DNA of 64,000 nucleotides from Flagellimonas amphidinii (GTDB lineage Bacteria; Bacteroidota; Bacteroidia; Flavobacteriales; Flavobacteriaceae): positions 1 to 64,000 of the forward strand of contig NZ_JABFNN010000045.1 of NCBI RefSeq assembly GCF_013090115.1. Direction: 5' to 3'. The position numbers were made by a program, and so were the translations under genes. A model generated the notes under the pieces. The model saw only the letters and a program-made list of their open reading frames with translations. It made no database searches and was not told the DNA's origin. Position 1 is the first letter of the stretch. Each line of letters opens with the position of its first letter. This document shows, one piece after another, positions 35,404 through 43,237 of the stretch.

Positions 35404-37344
35404 ATGAGCGAAGAAGCTAAGAAAAACCAATATTCAGCGGATAGTATTCAGGCCCTTGAGGGTATGGAGCACGTGCGTATGCGCCCTTCCATGTATATTG
35501 GAGATGTAGGTGTCAGAGGATTGCACCATTTGGTGTACGAGGTGGTAGATAATTCCATCGATGAGGCCATGGGGGGCTACTGTGATACCATTGAGGTAAC
35601 CATCAATGAGGATAACTCCATTACTACTAAAGATAACGGTAGGGGTATTCCTGTTGGATTGCACAAAAAAGAGGGGGTTTCTGCTTTGGAAGTGGTAATG
35701 ACCAAAATTGGTGCTGGTGGAAAGTTCGATAAAGATTCCTATAAGGTTTCTGGTGGACTCCATGGTGTTGGGGTTTCCTGTGTAAATGCACTTTCCAGCC
35801 ATCTAAAGGCTACGGTTCATAGAGATGGAAAAATATGGGAACAGGAATATGAACGAGGTAAGACCTTGTATCCTGTAAAAAGTATTGGAGATAGCAAGGA
35901 AACAGGTACGGAGGTTACTTTTATTCCTGATGAGACCATCTTTACCCAAACAACAGAATATAGTTATGATACCCTTGCCAATAGGATGCGAGAGCTGTCC
36001 TATTTGAACAAAGGCGTGACCATAAAGCTTACGGATAAACGTAATAAAGACGAAAAAGGGGAATTCATAGGTGAAACTTTCTATTCTGAACAGGGATTGA
36101 AGGAATTTATCCGTTTTCTGGATGGCAATAGAGAGCCCTTGATTCAAAGTGTCATTTCTATGGAAGGCGAGAAAAACGGTATTCCTGTTGAGGTGGCTAT
36201 GGTCTATAACACCGGATATACTGAAAATCTACATTCCTATGTAAACAATATCAATACCCACGAAGGAGGTACGCATCTGTCCGGTTTTAGAAGGGGACTT
36301 ACAACTACTTTGAAAAAGTATGCGGATAACTCCGGAATGCTGGATAAAGTAAAATTTGAGATATCCGGAGACGATTTTCGTGAAGGCCTTACAGCTATAG
36401 TTTCTGTAAAAGTGGCTGAGCCTCAGTTTGAAGGTCAGACCAAGACCAAACTCGGTAACCGTGAGGTGACCAGTGCGGTAAGTCAAGCTGTTTCTGAGAT
36501 GTTGACCGATTATTTGGAAGAACACCCAGATGACGCCAAGCAAATCGTTGAAAAAGTGAAACTGGCTGCTCAAGCCAGACATGCTGCTGCCAAGGCACGT
36601 GAGATGGTTCAACGAAAAAACCCGATGACCGGTGGCGGACTTCCAGGGAAATTGTCCGATTGTTCCGATCAAGACCCAGAAAACTGTGAAATTTTCTTGG
36701 TTGAGGGGGATTCTGCGGGTGGTACGGCCAAAATGGGTCGTGACCGTAACTTCCAGGCTATTTTGCCACTTAGAGGTAAAATATTGAATGTGGAAAAAGC
36801 CATGCAGCACAAGGTTTTTGAAAATGAAGAAATCAAAAACATGTATACTGCGCTAGGGGTTACTATTGGTACCGAAGAGGACAGCAAAGCACTTAATCTG
36901 GAGAAATTAAGATACCATAAGGTTGTCATCATGTGTGATGCTGATGTGGATGGTAGTCATATTGAGACCTTGATACTCACCTTTTTCTTCCGATATATGC
37001 GAGAATTGATAGAAAACGGTCACGTTTACATTGCCACGCCGCCGTTGTACCTTGTAAAGAAAGGAACAAAAAGAAGGTACGCATGGAATGATGCAGAACG
37101 TGATGAGATTGTGGAATCCATGAAAGGTGGTGCAAGCATACAACGTTACAAAGGTTTGGGAGAAATGAATGCCGAACAACTTTGGGATACCACCATGAAC
37201 CCAGAGTTTAGAACGTTACGACAAGTGAGCATTGAAAATGCTACAGAATCAGACCGAATCTTCTCGATGTTAATGGGTGATGAAGTACCACCTAGACGAG
37301 AATTTATAGAGAAAAATGCCGTCTACGCGAACATAGACGCATAG
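35404..37344 (+). CDS. gyrB: DNA gyrase subunit B
   Basis: 646 aa. The ATPase N-domain (GHKL) has EVVDNSIDEAMGG (46-58), DNGRGIP and GGLHGVGVSCVNALS. The TOPRIM domain carries EGDSAGGTAKMGRD (from about residue 434) and DADVDGSH (about residue 513) with the metal-binding acidic residues. The tail QRYKGLGEMNAEQLWDTTMNPE is typical of GyrB. The short length without a large insert is usual for Bacteroidota. It works with GyrA to introduce negative supercoils. It has the -7-like box TATATTTG at 35359-35366. It is not next to gyrA. Confidence 0.98.
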   Translation: MSEEAKKNQYSADSIQALEGMEHVRMRPSMYIGDVGVRGLHHLVYEVVDNSIDEAMGGYCDTIEVTINEDNSITTKDNGRGIPVGLHKKEGVSALEVVMTKIGAGGKFDKDSYKVSGGLHGVGVSCVNALSSHLKATVHRDGKIWEQEYERGKTLYPVKSIGDSKETGTEVTFIPDETIFTQTTEYSYDTLANRMRELSYLNKGVTIKLTDKRNKDEKGEFIGETFYSEQGLKEFIRFLDGNREPLIQSVISMEGEKNGIPVEVAMVYNTGYTENLHSYVNNINTHEGGTHLSGFRRGLTTTLKKYADNSGMLDKVKFEISGDDFREGLTAIVSVKVAEPQFEGQTKTKLGNREVTSAVSQAVSEMLTDYLEEHPDDAKQIVEKVKLAAQARHAAAKAREMVQRKNPMTGGGLPGKLSDCSDQDPENCEIFLVEGDSAGGTAKMGRDRNFQAILPLRGKILNVEKAMQHKVFENEEIKNMYTALGVTIGTEEDSKALNLEKLRYHKVVIMCDADVDGSHIETLILTFFFRYMRELIENGHVYIATPPLYLVKKGTKRRYAWNDAERDEIVESMKGGASIQRYKGLGEMNAEQLWDTTMNPEFRTLRQVSIENATESDRIFSMLMGDEVPPRREFIEKNAVYANIDA

Positions 37345-37362
37345 ATAATGACTGTTCACAAC

Positions 37363-37392
37363 AAAAACTCGCTCCAAAAGGGCGAGTTTTTT
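37363..37392. terminator. terminator after gyrB
   Basis: AAAAACTCGC and GCGAGTTTTT arms around a 9-nt loop, then a T-run. Confidence 0.9.
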
Positions 37393-37415
37393 AGTTTTAG
37401 GAAAAATTCTCAAAA

Positions 37416-38417
37416 ATGAAAAGAATAATTCCTTTACTAGCGTTATTATCCATCACTATGGGTAAGTCGCAAGATTTGAATGACCTATTTGTTTCGGGAC
37501 TAAATGATGCAGAGCGTTTTGCCAACGCATACTTAGCGCCGGTATCCGAAGCGGCAATGTATAGTATCTCCAATGGATGGTACAATACTGCCGACGCTAA
37601 ACCACTTGGAGGTTTTGAAATCTCTATTGTGGGAAATATAACAGGGTTTAAGAACAAAGACGAGAAGAAGACCTTCATTCTTGACCCTAATGACTATGAA
37701 AATCTAGATTTCGTGGATAATCCAGGTCAAGCGAGGCAAGTTTCCACTGCTTTGGGTGATATTGAAGGTGTTAATGTTTTTGTTGGAGAGGGTGTGTTTC
37801 GTGAGGAATTTGAACTTCCGACTGGGCTTGGTGACGACTTGAGTTTTGTTCCATCAGGTTATATCCAAGGAAGTGTTGGATTGGTCAAAGGATTGGAAGT
37901 AAAAGCACGTTTCCTGCCTAAAATTAAGTTTGATGATGATGCAGAGTTGGGACTTTTTGGAGCAGGTCTACAATATGAATTTACCAAACTACTTCCGGCG
38001 GATAAACTGCTTCCTGTTGCAATTTCTGCAGTTATTGGATATACCAACCTTTCAGGGGAATATGATTTTACAGATTCCAGTACTATTGATGGAAGTGACC
38101 AAAAACTGGATGCTTCTTTCAAGACTTGGAATTTTAGCGCTGTGGTTTCAACCAGAAAAATTCCAGTTATCAATTTTTATGGAGGAATAGGATACATTAC
38201 AGGAAAGTCAGACATTGACCTTTTGGGAACATACGAGGTAACTTCTGGCCCTGTGCAGGCCACCTATACAGATCCTTTTACGGTTGCAACTGATGCCAGT
38301 GGAGTTTCTGCAAATCTTGGAACCAAAATAAAGTTGGGCTTTTTTAGATTAAATGCTGAGTACAATATTTCCGAGTTCAACACCTTTACTTTTGGTATGC
38401 ACTTCGGTTTTAGATAA
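37416..38417 (+). CDS. outer-membrane-type protein, DUF6588-like
   Basis: 333 aa with a signal peptide (LLALLSITMGKSQ). The mature start DLNDLFVSGLNDAERFANAYLAPVSEA and the ISNGWYNTA / LGGFEISIVGNIT segments match what I remember of DUF6588, a Bacteroidota family. The later part has beta strands and ends FTFGMHFGFR, with an aromatic/basic end compatible with an outer-membrane barrel. The function is unknown. It lies between the gyrB terminator and another terminator, so it is monocistronic. Confidence 0.75.
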   Translation: MKRIIPLLALLSITMGKSQDLNDLFVSGLNDAERFANAYLAPVSEAAMYSISNGWYNTADAKPLGGFEISIVGNITGFKNKDEKKTFILDPNDYENLDFVDNPGQARQVSTALGDIEGVNVFVGEGVFREEFELPTGLGDDLSFVPSGYIQGSVGLVKGLEVKARFLPKIKFDDDAELGLFGAGLQYEFTKLLPADKLLPVAISAVIGYTNLSGEYDFTDSSTIDGSDQKLDASFKTWNFSAVVSTRKIPVINFYGGIGYITGKSDIDLLGTYEVTSGPVQATYTDPFTVATDASGVSANLGTKIKLGFFRLNAEYNISEFNTFTFGMHFGFR

Positions 38418-38441
38418 TAAATTGAACTAACCAACCATACT

Positions 38442-38472
38442 AAAAAGGCCCCAACATAGTTGGGGCCTTTTA
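38442..38472. terminator. bidirectional hairpin terminator
   Basis: AAAAGGCCCCAA and TTGGGGCCTTTT arms around a short loop, between the plus-strand DUF6588-like gene and the minus-strand lipocalin-like gene. Confidence 0.9.
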
Positions 38473-38491
38473 TTTTCATAAGTGGGTCTTC

Positions 38492-38863
38492 CTACTCCCT
38501 GGTGGCGAAGACCGAACCATTTCCCAGGGTCAAAGTTTCGGGGTCGTTATTTTGCTCCAGACTTACGGTTACATCAGAAACTTGGGAATCACCATAAGTA
38601 ATGGTGTACACTCCATTTTCTTCAGACCATTTAAAGTCGGTGTAAAAAACTAATTTAGAATTTGAATAATTTTGGTATCTACCCAGATATACATCATTAA
38701 AGATCCATTCCTCACGGGTAATGTCCGCATTTTTGTTGTCGTTTGTTGAAGATTCGCTTTTTGCCCAGATACCTAAAATAGGGTCGTTGTTCTCTGGAAT
38801 ACTGGTACAGTTGCTGATTGCAATTATAGATACAATGGACAACAATGAAAAGAACTTTTTCAT
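38492..38863 (-). CDS. lipocalin-like lipoprotein
   Basis: 123 aa. The signal peptide ends in the lipobox ISNC, so Cys19 would be lipidated. The mature chain starts PENNDPILGIWAKSES, a GxW start typical of small lipocalin-like proteins of Bacteroidota. Following beta strands include EEWIFNDVYLGRYQNYS and WSEENGVYTITYGD. Ligand and role are unknown. No operon partner is seen. Confidence 0.78.
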   Translation of the reverse strand: MKKFFSLLSIVSIIAISNCTSIPENNDPILGIWAKSESSTNDNKNADITREEWIFNDVYLGRYQNYSNSKLVFYTDFKWSEENGVYTITYGDSQVSDVTVSLEQNNDPETLTLGNGSVFATRE

Positions 38864-39099
38864 AGTTAAGTAGGTTAAAACAGATTTTGGGACTATTATA
38901 ACGGCATTTCACAACATTTTATTGTTTTAAAATCGATGATATGTATAAAGTGATTTTTTCTTCGGAAGAAACTGTATTTCTGCCATAGATGCACTTTTAT
39001 GTGATTTCTTTGTAAAACTGGGGTCAAAATGGGTAAAAGTCAGGTTTTATCTCTTGTAAATGCCTTATTTTTGATCGATTAAAATTTAAACCTATAAAA

Positions 39100-40026
39100 A
39101 TGAAAGTAACCGTAGTAGGAGCAGGTGCAGTTGGGGCAAGCTGCGCTGAGTATATCGCCATGAAAAATTTTGCTTCAGAAGTAGTACTTCTGGACATCAA
39201 GGAAGGTTATGCCGAAGGTAAGGCCATGGATTTGATGCAAACGGCATCCTTGAATGGTTTTGATACCAAAATCACAGGATCTACCAGTGACTATGCCAAG
39301 ACTGCAAATAGTGATATCGCTGTGATTACTTCGGGTATTCCCCGTAAACCTGGTATGACCCGGGAAGAACTTATAGGAATCAACGCAGGAATTGTAAAAA
39401 CGGTATCTTCCAGTTTGCTGGAACATTCTCCAAACACTATCATTATTGTAGTGAGCAATCCTATGGATACCATGACATATTTGGTGCACAAGACCACTGG
39501 TTTGCCAAAGCATAGAATTATTGGTATGGGAGGAGCATTGGACAGTGCCCGTTTCAAATATAGACTGGCAGAAGCTTTGGGGGCTCCAATATCCGATATA
39601 GACGGTATGGTAATCGGAGGACATAGTGACAAGGGAATGGTGCCATTGATTGGACATGCTACCAGAAACAGCGTAAAAGTTTCTGAATTCTTGCCAGAAG
39701 AAAAGTTGGATTACGTTGTGCAAGAGACTAAAGTAGGTGGAGCCACATTGACCAAGTTATTGGGAACCAGTGCTTGGTATGCACCAGGAGCAGCAGTTTC
39801 AGGATTGGTACAGGCCATCGCTTGCGATCAGAAAAAAATGTTTCCATGCTCCTCTCTATTGGAAGGAGAGTACGGACTTGATGATATTTGTATCGGAGTT
39901 CCCGTGATTTTGGGTAGAAATGGTATCGAAAAAGTAGTTGAAATTGAACTCAGCGATGCCGAAAAAGCAAAAATGCAGGAAAGTGCCGAAGGGGTTAAGA
40001 AAACCAACGGATTACTGCAATTGTAA
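39100..40026 (+). CDS. mdh: malate dehydrogenase
   Basis: 308 aa of the LDH-like (type 3) MDH family used by many bacteria. The NAD-binding site is GAGAVGAS (7-14) with the Asp of VVLLDIKEG selecting NAD. The substrate-binding arginines are in GIPRKPGMTREEL. NPMD is present and the catalytic His is in GGHSDKGM (about residue 175). The enzyme interconverts malate and oxaloacetate in the citrate cycle. A TATTTTTG box at 39066-39073 is a likely -7 element. It is followed by its own terminator. Confidence 0.97.
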   Translation: MKVTVVGAGAVGASCAEYIAMKNFASEVVLLDIKEGYAEGKAMDLMQTASLNGFDTKITGSTSDYAKTANSDIAVITSGIPRKPGMTREELIGINAGIVKTVSSSLLEHSPNTIIIVVSNPMDTMTYLVHKTTGLPKHRIIGMGGALDSARFKYRLAEALGAPISDIDGMVIGGHSDKGMVPLIGHATRNSVKVSEFLPEEKLDYVVQETKVGGATLTKLLGTSAWYAPGAAVSGLVQAIACDQKKMFPCSSLLEGEYGLDDICIGVPVILGRNGIEKVVEIELSDAEKAKMQESAEGVKKTNGLLQL

Positions 40027-40045
40027 ACCAACATAAATAGTTGAC

Positions 40046-40076
40046 AAAATGCCACTTCCTAGGAAGTGGCATTTTT
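40046..40076. terminator. terminator after mdh
   Basis: AAAATGCCACTTCC and GGAAGTGGCATTTTT arms around a very short TA turn. Confidence 0.9.
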
Positions 40077-40124
40077 GTTTTATGCTATCACGATGGTTTT
40101 CAGTTGCAATTCCCGCAATTTCTA

Positions 40125-40155
40125 TTGGCAAATCTTGAGGGAAATGATATATTTG
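40125..40155 (+). promoter_or_regulatory. secDF promoter
   Basis: TTG (40125-40127) and TATATTTG (40148-40155) with 20 bp between them, 39 bp before the secDF start. This matches the Bacteroidota TTG-N19-TAnnTTTG pattern. Confidence 0.6.
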
Positions 40156-40193
40156 CACGCTGTTTAAGAAAACATCTAAAAATTTAATAATCA

Positions 40194-43160
40194 ATGCAAA
40201 ATAAAGGACTAATAAGGCTTTTCGCGCTCCTTTTTGGATTGGTGAGCATTTATCAGCTATCCTATACTTTCATTGCAAGTAAGTTGGAAAAGGATGCTGA
40301 AACCTATGCCATCAGCCAAATTTCGGAAGCTGAGGAGGACTATGTGGCTAAGCGTGAGGCTTTAGAGACATCATATTTGGATTCCATTGGAAGTAATTCC
40401 GTTTTGGGCTTCACCAGTTATGATGATGCTAAGAAGAAAGAGTTGAACAAGGGATTGGACCTTAAGGGAGGTATCAACGTTACCCTACAGATTTCCGTAA
40501 AGGATATCTTGAAAGGTTTGGCCAACAATACTAAAAACCCAGTTTTCAATAAAGCATTGGCTGATGCTGATGAGGCTTCCAAAAATAGCCCGGATACTTA
40601 TCTGGATTTGTTTTTCGATGCTTTTGATGCTATTAAAGGAGAGACCAAATTGGCCTCGCCAGACATTTTTGCAAACAAAGGTTTAAGTGATGACATTAAT
40701 TTTCAAATGACAGATGATGAGGTAAAACCTATCATCAGGAAAAAAATTGATGAATCCATTGTTTCTGCATTTGAGGTGCTTCGTGAACGTATTGATGGTT
40801 TTGGAGTTACCCAACCTAATATTCAAAGAGAGGGAAATTCTGGGCGTATTTTGGTAGAATTGCCAGGTGCGCGTGATATTGCCAGAGCTCAGGAGTTATT
40901 GTCCAGTACGGCCCAATTGGAATTTTGGGAGACTTATTCACAAGGGAACCAAAGTTTGGGAAGCTTTTTTGTAAGCGCCAATGAAAGATTGAAAGAAATA
41001 TTGGAGCCTGTCCAAGTCGAAGAGGAAACAGCTACACCTGAATCAGAAATTGATTCCTTACTTTCTGATGTTGCTCAAGACTCTTTGGATTTGACTCCTC
41101 AAGTTAATCCTTTGTTGAGCAAATTGATTCCAGCAAATCCTGGAAGCCATGCAATTGCTAGAGCTTTAGTCACAGATACTGCTGAAATTGGAGGGTATTT
41201 GAATATGCCGGAAATCAGAAGATTGCTGCCCAATGATGTGCAGTTTACCAAGTTCTTGTGGGAAAGGCCGGCAAAGGATTCTGAAGTAGCAGAATTGTAT
41301 GCGTTAAAATCCAACAGGGATGCTGTTCCGAGAATCAGCGGGGACGTTGTTTCAGATGCTCAAGATACTTTTGACCAGTACAATAAGCCTGCGGTGAGTA
41401 TGACCATGAATACACGTGGAGCAAAAGAATGGGAAAAGTTGACAGGTGATGCCTACAATAACCAAACAGGTATTGCCATTGTTTTGGATAATAAAGTTTA
41501 TACGGCACCTGGTGTTTCTTCTGGACCAATTTCTGGTGGTCGTTCCGAAATTACAGGAACTTTTACCGTAAACGAGACTAAGGATATCGCCAACGTATTG
41601 CGTGCTGGAAAGTTGCCTGCTTCTGCAGAAATCATTCAATCTGAAGTGGTAGGACCTTCCTTAGGACAAGAAGCCATTGATAGTGGATTTATGTCTTTCT
41701 TGATTGCAATGGCATTCGTGTTGGTATGGATGGTTTTCTACTATGGTAAGGCTGGTATTTTTGCCGATATCGCTTTGATTTTCAATATATTATTGATTTT
41801 TGGTGTATTGACAAGCCTTGGCGCTGTTTTGACCTTGCCAGGTATTGCCGGTATTGTATTGACCATAGGTATGTCTGTGGATGCCAACGTACTTATTTTT
41901 GAACGGATCAAGGAAGAATTGGCACGAGGAAAAGGTAAGGCACAAGCTGTAGCTGATGGTTTTAGCAATGCTTTGTCCTCTATTTTGGATGCCAACATTA
42001 CAACGGGCCTTACTGCGATTATCCTGTTCATTTTTGGTTCAGGGCCGATTAAAGGTTTTGCCACTACATTATTGATAGGTATTGTTACTTCTTTGTTTAC
42101 GGCCATTTTCGTAACTAGATTGATGATTGATACGTATTTGTCCAAAAAAGGAAGAAGATTGGATTTCTCTACGGCAATCACCAAGAACCTTTTCACTAAC
42201 ATGAATATCAATTTCTTGGGCAAACGTAAAATAGCCTATGTGGTTTCTGCTATTTTGGTAGGTGTGAGTGTCTTTTCATTGTTCACCAGCGGATTACAAC
42301 AAGGGGTTGATTTTGTGGGAGGACGTTCCTATCAAGTTCGCTTTGAGAAAGCCGTTAATCCATCTGAGATTGCATCGGAATTAAACACGGTTTTTGGTAG
42401 CGGGACCAACGTAAAAACTTTTGGGGAAGCTAATCAAATTAAAGTAACCACTCCTTATAAAGTGGATGTGGAAGGAATTGAAGTTGATAACGAGATTCAG
42501 ACCAAATTGTATACTTCGCTTCAAAAATACTTGCCAGATGGAACTTCTTTTGAAGATTTCACTGTAGGAGCTTCAGAAAAATCCATTGGAATTTTACAAT
42601 CTGTAAAAGTAGGGCCAACCATTGCTGATGATATTAAAAATAATGCCTTTTTGGCCATTTTGGGATCACTGGCAGTAGTTTTCCTATATATTTTACTGCG
42701 ATTTAGAAAATGGCAGTTCTCTTTAGGAGCTGTTATTGCGGTATTCCACGATGTAATGATTGTGTTGGGGATTTTCTCTCTGACTGGCAAGATTATGCCT
42801 TTCAACATGGAAATTGACCAAGCCTTTATCGCTGCAATTTTGACAGTTATTGGGTATTCCTTGAACGATACCGTGGTTGTTTTTGACCGTATCCGTGAGA
42901 TAGTCAACCTAAAAGGCTGGAAAAATGGAGAAAACATAAATCAAGCATTGAACAGTACTTTGAGTCGTACATTAAACACTTCATTGACCACCTTGATTGT
43001 ACTTTTGGCCATCTTTATTTTCGGTGGAGAAAGTCTAAGAGGGTTCATGTTTGCTATGATTGTCGGTGTTTTGATAGGTACTTATTCTTCGGTATTTATT
43101 GCAACTCCAATTATGTTTGATAGTTTGAAAAAGAAAATAGCACCTGCTGAAACAGCATAA
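40194..43160 (+). CDS. secDF: protein translocase subunit SecDF (fused)
   Basis: 988 aa. The N-terminal helix (residues 8-28) is followed by a SecD periplasmic part with KGLDLKGGINVTLQI, FEVLRERIDGFGVTQPNIQ and ILVELPGARD. The SecD membrane part contains GGRSEITG, IVLTIGMSVDANVLIFERIKEE (Asp in TM4). The SecF part begins about residue 670 (FLGKRKIAYVVSAILVGVSV, FVGGRSYQVRF) and ends with VIGYSLNDTVVVFDRIRE. SecDF uses the proton gradient to finish export of Sec substrates. The D-F fusion is the usual Bacteroidota form. A periplasmic insert rich in Glu/Asp lies around residues 280-330. Confidence 0.97.
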   Translation: MQNKGLIRLFALLFGLVSIYQLSYTFIASKLEKDAETYAISQISEAEEDYVAKREALETSYLDSIGSNSVLGFTSYDDAKKKELNKGLDLKGGINVTLQISVKDILKGLANNTKNPVFNKALADADEASKNSPDTYLDLFFDAFDAIKGETKLASPDIFANKGLSDDINFQMTDDEVKPIIRKKIDESIVSAFEVLRERIDGFGVTQPNIQREGNSGRILVELPGARDIARAQELLSSTAQLEFWETYSQGNQSLGSFFVSANERLKEILEPVQVEEETATPESEIDSLLSDVAQDSLDLTPQVNPLLSKLIPANPGSHAIARALVTDTAEIGGYLNMPEIRRLLPNDVQFTKFLWERPAKDSEVAELYALKSNRDAVPRISGDVVSDAQDTFDQYNKPAVSMTMNTRGAKEWEKLTGDAYNNQTGIAIVLDNKVYTAPGVSSGPISGGRSEITGTFTVNETKDIANVLRAGKLPASAEIIQSEVVGPSLGQEAIDSGFMSFLIAMAFVLVWMVFYYGKAGIFADIALIFNILLIFGVLTSLGAVLTLPGIAGIVLTIGMSVDANVLIFERIKEELARGKGKAQAVADGFSNALSSILDANITTGLTAIILFIFGSGPIKGFATTLLIGIVTSLFTAIFVTRLMIDTYLSKKGRRLDFSTAITKNLFTNMNINFLGKRKIAYVVSAILVGVSVFSLFTSGLQQGVDFVGGRSYQVRFEKAVNPSEIASELNTVFGSGTNVKTFGEANQIKVTTPYKVDVEGIEVDNEIQTKLYTSLQKYLPDGTSFEDFTVGASEKSIGILQSVKVGPTIADDIKNNAFLAILGSLAVVFLYILLRFRKWQFSLGAVIAVFHDVMIVLGIFSLTGKIMPFNMEIDQAFIAAILTVIGYSLNDTVVVFDRIREIVNLKGWKNGENINQALNSTLSRTLNTSLTTLIVLLAIFIFGGESLRGFMFAMIVGVLIGTYSSVFIATPIMFDSLKKKIAPAETA

Positions 43161-43180
43161 CCTATTTTTAGAATTATAGT

Positions 43181-43211
43181 AAAAAGCCGACCATTTATGG
43201 TCGGCTTTTTT
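43181..43211. terminator. bidirectional terminator between secDF and the GH9 gene
   Basis: AAAAAGCCGACCA and TGGTCGGCTTTTT perfect arms with a 4-nt loop and T-run. Confidence 0.92.
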
Positions 43212-43237
43212 ATTTTAAACATTTTAGAGTACAATTA

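Noticed and set aside
36229..36810. A 193-codon antisense frame inside gyrB
   Set aside because: It is opposite a highly conserved gene; the composition is that of a reverse reading, with no homology signs.
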